A stretch of DNA of 64,000 nt from Kineococcus endophyticus (GTDB lineage Bacteria; Actinomycetota; Actinomycetes; Actinomycetales; Kineococcaceae), in assembly GCF_040796495.1 (NCBI RefSeq), contig NZ_JBFNQN010000004.1, positions 186,001-250,000 of the forward strand, written 5' to 3'. This document shows positions 45,048 to 52,180 of this stretch, piece after piece. The position numbers and the translations under genes were made by a program. Position 1 is the first letter of the stretch. Each line of letters starts with the position of its first letter. A model generated the notes under the pieces. It made no database searches and was not told where the DNA came from. It saw only the letters and a list, made by a program, of their open reading frames with translations.

Positions 45048-47294
45048 TCAGGCGCCGTCGACCGTCAGGAGCTCCGGCACCGGGTAGACGCGGGCCAGCT
45101 GCTCACCGAGGAGTTCGCGGGGGACGGCGGGGGAGTACAACCAGCCCTGGCCCAGGGGGGCGGCGATGAACCGGCAGATCGCGGCCTGCTGCTCGGTCTC
45201 CACGCCCTCGACGACGACGGTCAGCCCGAGCCGCGTCGCGAGGTCCACGACGCACGTCACGACGGACTGGCCGTTGACGTCGTCGGTGATCGACTGCGTG
45301 AGGGACCGGTCGATCTTCAGGACGTGGACGGGCAGGCGGCCGAGGTACCCGAACGCCGAGTACCCCGTCCCGAAGTCGTCGATGGCGATCTGGCAGCCGA
45401 GGCCGGCGAGTTCGGTGACGACGCGTTCGGCGGGGGAGTCCTCGTCCAGGAACACCGACTCGGTGAGTTCGAGCGTCAGCAGGTGAGGGGCGATCCGGTA
45501 CTGCTCGACGAGCTCGACGACGATGTCCGCGAAACCGGGGGACTGCAGCTGCACGACGGAGACGTTGACGGCCACGCCGACACCGACGGAGAACACCCCG
45601 GCCTCGTAGGCCGAGCGGACGGCCGAGCGCAGGACGTGCTCGCCGAGGGCCACGACGAGGTTGGACTCCTCGGCGACCGCGATGAACTCGACCGGGGAGA
45701 TGCGGCCCAGGACGGGGTCCTCCCAGCGGGCGAGCGCCTCGAACTTCTCGACGCGGCCCGTCGTGAACGAGACGACGGGCTGGAAGTGCACGTCGACCTC
45801 CCCGCTGCGGACGGCCTGCGTGAGCCGGTCGCGCAGCAGGCTGCGGCGGGCGTGCTCGGCGGCCACGGACCCGGTGAAGACCGAGATGGAACCCGGCCCG
45901 AGGTGCTTGGCGTCGCGCAGGGCGATGTCGGCCTGCACGAAGGGCTTCATGACGTCGGTGGGGTCGTAGTCGTCACCGAACGGGCAGCTCGCGACGCCCG
46001 CGGCGGCCGACAGCGGGAACCGCGCCGCGCCGGGAACCGTCGCGGGGGCCGTGGTGACGGCCGCGACGACGCGTTCGGCGTGGCGCAGGACCTGGGCGGG
46101 GTCGCCGGGGAGCACGACCGCGATCTCGTCGCCCGCGGTGCGGAACGCGTCGCCGCCGAGTTCCTCGGCGACCAGGCCCACCTCCCGGGCGGCCGCGGCG
46201 ATGACGGCGTCACCGGCGCTGACACCGAGGACGTCGTTGATGTCGTCGAGGCCGACGAGTTCGACGAGGACGAGGGAGGAGGCGCGGTCGGGTTCGGTGA
46301 GCGCGCGTTCCAGCAGGGCCCGGTTCCCGAGCCCGGTGAGGTTGTCGTGCAGCGCCTGGAACGTCAGGTGCGCGGTGGTCCGGTCGATGGAGCGCGCCGT
46401 CGCGGCGTGCCGGACGGTGAACGTCACCAGGACGGTGATGTACAGGCCGTACAGGACGGAGTCGCCGCGCGGGTCGATGACGAGCAGGACGAGGTCGATG
46501 AGCAGGATCGGCCCGGGGACCAGCGAGGCGATCTCGAGGCGGCGGGCAGCGCGTTGCGCGGCCTGTCCCCCGTGCCGGACGACGCCGTCGCGGGGCAGGC
46601 CCAGCAGGCCCACGGCCCCGCCGACCGCCGCCACGGCGCACGCCACGTACGCCACGACCGACTGGTGGTGGAAGCAGACGGCGGCGAGCGCCGTCCCGAC
46701 GCCGTTCACGGTGAGGCCGGCGGCGGCGACGCGCAGCCGCGGCTGCTCGACGGCCAGCGCGATGGCCGAGCAGGCGACGAGGGAGCTCACGACCAGCACG
46801 AGGACGACCGCCGCCGTCCAGCCCGCCGGTCCGTGGTGGCCCGTGCGCGCGAAGGCGTCCCAGCCGGCGGTGGCCAGGGCGCTGCCGAGCATGAGGGCGT
46901 CGACGACCAGCGGCGGGTCGTCGCTGCCCGCGCGGGCGCGCACCAGCAGCTGCAGCAGCACGACGAGCAGGCCCAGACCGGCGACGGCGAAGGCCAGCAG
47001 GGGCACCGGGAACGGCCCGAGGTCCGTCCCGGGGAAGAGGCCCGCGGTGAGGGCGCCGAGACCCCACAGCATCGCGGCGCCGAGGTACTTGTGGGAGTTG
47101 TGGCCCTTGTACAGGACGATCAGCGCCAGGGCCGCGGCCGTGATCGCCGCGGCGCCGATCGCCACGAGGGGCGTCCGCACCACGCCGGGCAGCGCGACGG
47201 CCAGCGCCGTCAGCGCGCCCGCGAGCGCCAGCATGGCCAGACCGCCGACGACGCGACCCGGCGTGGGGCGCGTCGGGGCGAGCGGGGAGGCCAT
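45048..47294 (-). CDS. Membrane protein with degenerate GGDEF and intact EAL domain
   Basis: 748 residues. About eight membrane helices (15-300). The GGDEF region is degenerate: the loop reads AGDEI (RTAGDEIAVVLP), so cyclase activity is unlikely, though GTP binding may remain. The EAL domain has FEALARWE, NVSVVQL, LTLELTES, AIDDFGTGYSAF, LKIDRS and VVEGVE, consistent with an active phosphodiesterase. ATG 47294 is the simplest start; in-frame GTG 47333 is possible. It is a close paralogue of the protein at 49436-51664. Confidence 0.88.
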   Translation of the reverse strand: MASPLAPTRPTPGRVVGGLAMLALAGALTALAVALPGVVRTPLVAIGAAAITAAALALIVLYKGHNSHKYLGAAMLWGLGALTAGLFPGTDLGPFPVPLLAFAVAGLGLLVVLLQLLVRARAGSDDPPLVVDALMLGSALATAGWDAFARTGHHGPAGWTAAVVLVLVVSSLVACSAIALAVEQPRLRVAAAGLTVNGVGTALAAVCFHHQSVVAYVACAVAAVGGAVGLLGLPRDGVVRHGGQAAQRAARRLEIASLVPGPILLIDLVLLVIDPRGDSVLYGLYITVLVTFTVRHAATARSIDRTTAHLTFQALHDNLTGLGNRALLERALTEPDRASSLVLVELVGLDDINDVLGVSAGDAVIAAAAREVGLVAEELGGDAFRTAGDEIAVVLPGDPAQVLRHAERVVAAVTTAPATVPGAARFPLSAAAGVASCPFGDDYDPTDVMKPFVQADIALRDAKHLGPGSISVFTGSVAAEHARRSLLRDRLTQAVRSGEVDVHFQPVVSFTTGRVEKFEALARWEDPVLGRISPVEFIAVAEESNLVVALGEHVLRSAVRSAYEAGVFSVGVGVAVNVSVVQLQSPGFADIVVELVEQYRIAPHLLTLELTESVFLDEDSPAERVVTELAGLGCQIAIDDFGTGYSAFGYLGRLPVHVLKIDRSLTQSITDDVNGQSVVTCVVDLATRLGLTVVVEGVETEQQAAICRFIAAPLGQGWLYSPAVPRELLGEQLARVYPVPELLTVDGA

Positions 47295-47393
47295 GGTGGA
47301 GGTGTCGGCGCCCGGAGTCGTGGACTTGACCACTCCCACGGTGCGGGAGGATGGACCCCGCACGGTCTCGATGAGCTGGAAGTGGTGGGTGCA

Positions 47394-47804
47394 GTGGCCA
47401 AGGGCAAGGTCCGTTCGTACGACGAGGAGCGCGGGTTCGGCTTCATCCGGAGCCCCGAAGCGCCGGACGACGTCTTCTTCCACTTCAAGGACATCGTCGG
47501 CGGCGCCGAGGACGGCTCCCTCGAGGGTGCGGTCGTCGAGTTCACCCTCGGTGAGGGCGAGCGCGGCCCGAAGGCCTCCGATGTGAAGGTGGAATCCCGC
47601 CGCAGCGGCCCGCCGCCGGAGCAGCGCCGCCCCGCGGCCTCGAACTCCCAGCGTCCCGTGTCGCTGCGCGAGTTCCGCCGCGAGGTGACCGAGATCCTGC
47701 TGAGCGTCGACGGGATCGGGTCCTCCCAGATCCGCGCCGTGCGCGACTTCCTGTCCGACTACGGCCTGGACCGTGGGTTCGTGGTGGAGGACACCCGCCG
47801 CTGA
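47394..47804 (+). CDS. Cold-shock-domain protein with C-terminal extension
   Basis: 136 residues. The cold-shock domain (1-70) begins VAKGKVRSYDEERGFGFI with RNP1 (GFGFI) and RNP2 (VFFHF) motifs for single-stranded RNA/DNA binding. Residues 70-136 add a charged linker and a helical domain (EFRREVTEILLSVDGIG), as in the longer actinobacterial proteins. GTG 47394 starts at the domain; GTG 47382 is in frame upstream. It is divergent from the GGDEF-EAL gene and ends inside the left palindrome of the next locus. Confidence 0.9.
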   Translation: MAKGKVRSYDEERGFGFIRSPEAPDDVFFHFKDIVGGAEDGSLEGAVVEFTLGEGERGPKASDVKVESRRSGPPPEQRRPAASNSQRPVSLREFRREVTEILLSVDGIGSSQIRAVRDFLSDYGLDRGFVVEDTRR

Positions 47805-47857
47805 TGTGCTGCGTTCCGACACCTCCGCAGCGTCGCGGGGTGTCGGAACGTCACACA
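47805..47857. repeat. Palindromic hairpin, left of the nuclease-like gene
   Basis: A perfect 12-bp stem CGTTCCGACACC (47812-47823) and GGTGTCGGAACG (47839-47850) with a 15-base loop, extended beyond a 3x3 internal loop by TGTG/CACA. It starts right after the cold-shock stop and the converging gene's stop codon (47851-47853) lies in its right arm, so it may also act as a terminator. The same 12-bp arms recur at 48820-48880. Confidence 0.85.
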
Positions 47858-48765
47858 CGGGCGACGTGCCAGCGCCGCGGCCCGGTGGTCGCCAGCCCGC
47901 GGCGGTGAGCGTCCTGGAGGCGGTGCACGGTGCGGCGCCGGTGGGCCGGACGGGTGTCGATCGCGGTGAACCGGGCGATGACGAGCCCGTGACGTTCCAG
48001 TCCCTCCTGGCGCACGTTGTCCACCGTCGCCACCTCCAACGCGAGGTGGCCGCGCCCGTCGTACTCGCCGGCCAGACCCGCCTCCTCGTCCAGCAGGTCG
48101 ACGCGGCCCAGGTGCCCTCCTTCCTCGTCCACGACGCGCTCGTTGACGAGCGGACGCGGAAGGCCGGCGTCGAGGGTCCAGATCATGCGCAGCTCCGTCT
48201 CCTGCGGGGAGCGGACACCGGCCGCCGCCAGCTCGGCGGCGCGGCGGGCCACCGGGGTGCCGCGCAGGCGTCGTTCGTCGAGGTGCGCGAGGACGGCGGG
48301 TCCGGTGGTGGCGCCCGCGGCCCACAGCGCGTCGACGGCGATGACGCCCCGTCGGGGCTCTCCGCTGAGACGGGCCAGGTCGACGGCGGTGCGCACGGCG
48401 CTCGTCACCGGGACGCCACGGACGACGGTCACCTCCTCGGTGGCCAGGTCCGAGCGCAGGACCCGCAGGCCGGGGCGGGGTCGCACCGACCTCGTCCTGG
48501 GCACGCACACGAGGACCGGGAGCTCACCGTCGCGCCCCACCCCGTCGAGGTCGCGGGCCCCGTGCCACCAGGCGGCGGCCCACCCGCCGACGGCGGCGCC
48601 CGGCGGCAGCAGCGGCACCACGTCGCGGATGCGGCGCTCGACGCTCGGCGGGATCGAAGCGTCGGCGTGCACTCCGCGGAACGGGGAGCGGTAGGCGCTG
48701 GCCCGCAGCTGTCCGTCCGTGACGCCGAGAGCTCGAAGCGTGGCGCGGCGGGCGGCGTCTGGCAC
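47851..48765 (-). CDS. DUF559-type nuclease-like protein with AbiEi-like N-terminus
   Basis: 304 residues. The N-terminal about 75 residues (ARRATLRALGVTDGQLRAS, YRSPFRGVHA) look like the winged-helix region of AbiEi-type antitoxin relatives. The C-terminal region (200-290) carries a PD-(D/E)xK-like set: Glu in SPQETELRM, Asp in GRVDLLDEE and the pair in GEYDGRGH, as in DUF559/Vsr-fold nucleases. GTG 48765 chosen. The gene is bracketed by two hairpins with identical 12-bp arms, one overlapping its stop and one 55 bases upstream of its start. Activity is inferred from motifs only. Confidence 0.78.
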   Translation of the reverse strand: MPDAARRATLRALGVTDGQLRASAYRSPFRGVHADASIPPSVERRIRDVVPLLPPGAAVGGWAAAWWHGARDLDGVGRDGELPVLVCVPRTRSVRPRPGLRVLRSDLATEEVTVVRGVPVTSAVRTAVDLARLSGEPRRGVIAVDALWAAGATTGPAVLAHLDERRLRGTPVARRAAELAAAGVRSPQETELRMIWTLDAGLPRPLVNERVVDEEGGHLGRVDLLDEEAGLAGEYDGRGHLALEVATVDNVRQEGLERHGLVIARFTAIDTRPAHRRRTVHRLQDAHRRGLATTGPRRWHVARV

Positions 48766-48819
48766 GGGCGCAGCCTGTCCCAGCCGGTGGGCGTCACGCT
48801 CCGTCCCTGTGGAGCACTT

Positions 48820-48880
48820 CCACTGCGGTGCGTTCCGACACCCTGACGGTCGATCGAGGTGTCGGAACGTCGCGCAGTGG
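48820..48880. repeat. Palindromic hairpin, right of the nuclease-like gene
   Basis: Inner arms identical to the left copy (CGTTCCGACACC 48831-48842, GGTGTCGGAACG 48858-48869), a 15-base loop of unrelated sequence, a 4x4 internal loop and outer arms CCACTGC/GCAGTGG. The outer arms differ from those of the left copy yet still pair. It lies in a divergent promoter region, upstream of both flanking genes, so a terminator role does not fit. Confidence 0.85.
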
Positions 48881-48904
48881 GGGCCGTCCCGCCACCCTGT
48901 CCCC

Positions 48905-49432
48905 GTGACCACGTTCACCGCCTGCCACACCGCCGACCTGTCCGCCGCCACCCGCACCGAGCTGCGCGCCCTCCTGGACGCCGCGTTCGGGGACTTCACC
49001 GACGAGGACTTCGAGCACGGCCTCGGCGGGTGGCACGTCCTGGCCCACGACGACGGCGTGCTCGTCGGGCACGGGGCGGTCGTGCGGCGGCAGTTCCTCG
49101 TGGGTGGGCGGGCGCTGCCCGTCGGGTACGTCGAGAACGTCGCGGTGGCCGCCTCGCACCGCCGACGCGGGGTGGCGTCGGAGGTCATGGGCGAGCTGGA
49201 GCGGGTCGTCGTCGCCGGGCACGGGGCGGGGTTCCTCGCCGCGTCCGAGGAGGGTGCCCCGCTGTACGAGCGGCGGTGGCGGGTGTGGCGCGGTCCGCTG
49301 TCGGTGCTGACCGTCACCGGCGCGCAGCGCACCCCGGACGAGGACGGGGGCGTCCGCGTCCTGGACCCCGCCGGGACGTGGGACGTGGACCAGGAGCTGG
49401 TGTGCGAGTGGCGCTCCGGGGACGTCTGGTGA
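48905..49432 (+). CDS. AAC(2')-type aminoglycoside N-acetyltransferase (GNAT)
   Basis: 175 residues of the GNAT fold closely patterned on mycobacterial AAC(2')-I: HTADLSAATRTELRALLDAAFGDF-like start, YVENVAVAASHRRRGVAS (acetyl-CoA loop) near 82, and the C-terminal ending CEWRSGDVW, nearly the AAC(2')-Ic ending. It would acetylate aminoglycosides, though chromosomal family members may have cell-wall substrates. GTG 48905 lies 24 bases after the right hairpin. Convergent with the GGDEF-EAL gene with 3 bases between stops. Confidence 0.85.
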   Translation: MTTFTACHTADLSAATRTELRALLDAAFGDFTDEDFEHGLGGWHVLAHDDGVLVGHGAVVRRQFLVGGRALPVGYVENVAVAASHRRRGVASEVMGELERVVVAGHGAGFLAASEEGAPLYERRWRVWRGPLSVLTVTGAQRTPDEDGGVRVLDPAGTWDVDQELVCEWRSGDVW

Positions 49433-49435
49433 TGC

Positions 49436-51664
49436 TCAGCGGACGGCTTCGGGGGAGACGGGGTACTCCCGCTCGAGTTCGGAGATGATCCGGTCGGACG
49501 TGACGGCCGCGGAGTAGAGCCAGCCCTGGCCCAGGCCCGCGCGCATCGAGCGGCAGATCGCGGCCTCCTCGTCGGTCTCGACGCCCTCGACGACGACGGT
49601 GAGCCCGAGGTTGTTCGCGAGGTCGACGACGGCGGTGACGACGGAGCGCCCGTTGCCCTCGCCGGTGAGCGACTGCGTGAGGGAGCGGTCGATCTTCAGC
49701 ACGTGGACGGGCAGGCGGTCGAGGTAGCCGAACGCCGAGTAGCCCGTGCCGAAGTCGTCGATGGCGATCTGGCAGCCGAGGCGCGCGAGTTCGGTGACGA
49801 CGCGCTCGGCGGGGGAGTCGGAGTCGAGGAACACCGACTCGGTCAGCTCCAGGGTCAGCAGGTGGGCCGAGATGCGGTAGCCCGAGAGGATCTCGCGCAC
49901 GACCTCGGCGAAGCCCGGCGACTGCAGCTGCACGACGGAGACGTTGACGGCGAGGCGGACCTCGGCGTCGAAGACCCCGGCTGCGTGCGCGGTGCTGACG
50001 GCGCGGCGCAGGACGTGCTCGCCCAGGGCGACGACGAGGTTGGACTCCTCGGCGACGGCGACGAACTCGACGGGGGAGACGCGGCCGAGCTCGCGGTCGT
50101 CCCAGCGGGCCAGGGCCTCGAACTTCACGACCCGGCCGGTGGTGAAGTCGACGATCGGCTGGAAGTGGACGTCGATGCAGCCCTCGGCGACGGCGGACGC
50201 CAGGCGCTCGCGGACGAGAAGGCGGCGGGCGTGCTGGGCGGCGACGGCGCCGGAGTACACCGACCAGCCCAGGAGGCCGGGGTTGCTGCGGGCGTCGCGC
50301 AGGGCGAGGTCGGCGTGGACGAGCGGCAGGGTCGCGTCACCGGCGGCGCGGGCCCCCGGGTCGACGCGGGCGACACCGGCCACGGCCGCGACGGGGAAGC
50401 GCCCGGCGCCGGGGACCTGCAGCGGGGCGGCGCTGACGGCGGCGAGGACGTGCGGGAGGTGGCGGACGGACTCATCGGGGCTGCCCGGCAGGAGTACGGC
50501 GAACTCGTCGTGGCGGACGCGGTAGGTGGTGCCGTCGAGGGGCGTGACGTGCTCGCGCAGGTTGGCGGCGGCGGCGCGCAGGACGTCCTCGCCGACGGCG
50601 ACGCCGAGGACGTCGGTGACGTCGTCGAGGCCGCTGACCTCGAGGATGACGAGCGACTGGGTGCGGTCGGGTTCGACGAGGGCGTCGGCTAGTGCCGTCC
50701 GGTTCTGCAGGCCGGTGAGCGGGTCGTGCTGGGCCTGGAAGGACAGCGTCTGGCGGGTGCGGTCGATGGCGCGGGCGGTGGCCGCCTGGCGGACGGCGGC
50801 CGCGACGATCGCCGCGCCGTAGTAGGCCGAGAGGAGGCCGTCGACGCGGGGGTCGACGGTGTTCACGGCGATGTCGAGGAGCATCGCCGCCCCGGGCAGC
50901 GTCACGGCCAGGCGGAGCCGGCGCGCGGCCTGCGTGACGGCCACCCCGCCGTGGCGGACGAACCCGCCGCGCGGCTGGAAGACGAGCAGCAGCAGGCCGC
51001 CGACGAGGGCGAGGAGGACGGCGACGTCCGCGGCGCGGGGGGAGTGCGCCGCCGTGACGGCCGTGACCTCGGTGGCGACGGCCGCGAGCCCGAGCCCGAA
51101 GCAGGCCAGTCGCAGGGCGCCGTGCTCGACGGCCAGGACGACGGCGGACGCTGCCACGAAGGACGCGATGAGCACCACGAGCGAGGCGCTCGCCTGCCAC
51201 CAGCCGTCGCCGACGTGGCCGGTACGGCCGAAGACGTCCCACGACAGGGCGGCCATGACGGTGGCGAAGAGGGACGCCTCGACGAGCAGGGGCTGGTCGT
51301 CGCCTGCGACGCGGGCGTGCCGGAGCTGCTGGAACGCGATGTACGCCAGACCGGCCAGCGAGACCGCGTGCGCCAGGTGCGGGAACGGCACCGGCCCGAC
51401 CGTCGCGGTGGGGAAGGCGCCGGCCAGGACCGTGCCGGCGCCCCAGAGCGTGGCGGAGGCGGTGAAGCGGACGACGCCGCTGCGGGTGCCCTTGAGGGCG
51501 AGGAAGGGCATGAGCACGGTGACGGCCAGCCAGCCGAGGCCGGTCGCGAGGAGGACCGGGCGCCCGTCGTGCCAGTGCTCGGACGCAGCCACCAGCAGCG
51601 GGGCGGACACGACGAGCACGGCGGCCGAGAGGGCCGCCCGCCAGGCGTGCTGGTGAAACGTCAT
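49436..51664 (-). CDS. Membrane protein with degenerate GGDEF and intact EAL domain (paralogue)
   Basis: 742 residues with the same layout as the protein at 45048-47294: about eight membrane helices, a degenerate GGDEF whose loop reads RHDEF (YRVRHDEFAVLL), and an EAL domain with FEALARWD, NVSVVQL, LTLELTES, AIDDFGTGYSAF, LKIDRS and VVEGVE. Long blocks are identical between the two, so they arose by duplication. Expected to be a phosphodiesterase or c-di-GMP effector. ATG 51664; upstream frame is non-homologous. It faces the S-layer gene across 516 bases. Confidence 0.88.
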   Translation of the reverse strand: MTFHQHAWRAALSAAVLVVSAPLLVAASEHWHDGRPVLLATGLGWLAVTVLMPFLALKGTRSGVVRFTASATLWGAGTVLAGAFPTATVGPVPFPHLAHAVSLAGLAYIAFQQLRHARVAGDDQPLLVEASLFATVMAALSWDVFGRTGHVGDGWWQASASLVVLIASFVAASAVVLAVEHGALRLACFGLGLAAVATEVTAVTAAHSPRAADVAVLLALVGGLLLLVFQPRGGFVRHGGVAVTQAARRLRLAVTLPGAAMLLDIAVNTVDPRVDGLLSAYYGAAIVAAAVRQAATARAIDRTRQTLSFQAQHDPLTGLQNRTALADALVEPDRTQSLVILEVSGLDDVTDVLGVAVGEDVLRAAAANLREHVTPLDGTTYRVRHDEFAVLLPGSPDESVRHLPHVLAAVSAAPLQVPGAGRFPVAAVAGVARVDPGARAAGDATLPLVHADLALRDARSNPGLLGWSVYSGAVAAQHARRLLVRERLASAVAEGCIDVHFQPIVDFTTGRVVKFEALARWDDRELGRVSPVEFVAVAEESNLVVALGEHVLRRAVSTAHAAGVFDAEVRLAVNVSVVQLQSPGFAEVVREILSGYRISAHLLTLELTESVFLDSDSPAERVVTELARLGCQIAIDDFGTGYSAFGYLDRLPVHVLKIDRSLTQSLTGEGNGRSVVTAVVDLANNLGLTVVVEGVETDEEAAICRSMRAGLGQGWLYSAAVTSDRIISELEREYPVSPEAVR

Positions 51665-51897
51665 GGCCAGGGGTTCGACGGGCCGGTCCACCCGCTGGAT
51701 CGCCCGACTGCGTGACACCCGGTCCCGTTGGGCCGGACCCCGAGGGAGCCAAGCCAAGATCGCCGACGTCACAGAGCGCGACGACCACCCGTTGGGGTCA
51801 GCAGAGCATGGTCCGAAGAGGGTCACCCACATGAGCCACAGAGCGTCATGGTTCGTGCGTGGGTGGTGACCCCATCCCGTGTGACTACTCCAGATGG

Positions 51898-52031
51898 GTT
51901 ACCTGGGGCCGTCGAGACGGGTGAGGCTGCCCGTTACCAAACTGTAACCAGAACCTGTGAGACGTAAAACCGCAGGTCACAGCCCGTGTGCGCCACCCGA
52001 CACGCCGGTCTGCGAAGAGATCTTCCGTTAC
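51898..52031. promoter_or_regulatory. Cluster of GTTAC/GTAAC motifs upstream of S-layer-like gene
   Basis: GTTAC occurs at 51898, 51933 and 52027 and GTAAC at 51944; the middle pair forms an inverted repeat with 6 bases between. GTTAC/GTAAC repeats are the type of site bound by the actinobacterial envelope regulator MtrA. Binding is inferred from motif likeness only. Confidence 0.35.
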
Positions 52032-52084
52032 TCCCCGTGTTGCTGGTGTGACTCTCGTGTACGTTCAGATCTGTCACCAGGTCA

Positions 52085-52146
52085 CTCCGCTGAGTAGCGG
52101 AGCGGCTGGTGTCGCAGGCCCGAAACCGGGCCGGCCCCTCACGGGG
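52085..52146 (+). promoter_or_regulatory. Three consecutive hairpins in the mRNA leader
   Basis: CTCCGC/GCGGAG with loop TGAGTA, GGCCCG/CGGGCC with loop AAAC, and CCCC/GGGG with loop TCAC follow one another 35 bases before the start codon. They may stabilise an abundant transcript or act as a regulatory element; I could not match a known riboswitch. Confidence 0.45.
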
Positions 52147-52180
52147 GGGAACATCACTTTCACATGCCTTGGAGGCAATC

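Larger units (their letters stand above)
51665..52180. other. Long divergent regulatory region and leader of the S-layer-like gene
   Basis: 516 bases without a supported gene and with noticeably lower GC than the neighbours. It contains three GTTAC motifs and one GTAAC (51898-52031) and, near the 3' end, three short hairpins in a row (52085-52102, 52117-52132, 52135-52146) before the GGAGG ribosome-binding site at 52171-52175. The arrangement suggests a long structured mRNA leader. Confidence 0.6.

Noticed and set aside
44502-47393. Long plus-strand open frame upstream of and in frame with the cold-shock protein
   Set aside because: It is antisense to two strong GGDEF genes and lacks domains; only its final 136 codons (from 47394) are real.
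52085-52180. Possible c-di-AMP (ydaO) riboswitch in the S-layer leader
   Set aside because: CGAAACCG and ACGGGGGGAAC recall parts of that motif, but the remaining conserved blocks and the required length are missing.
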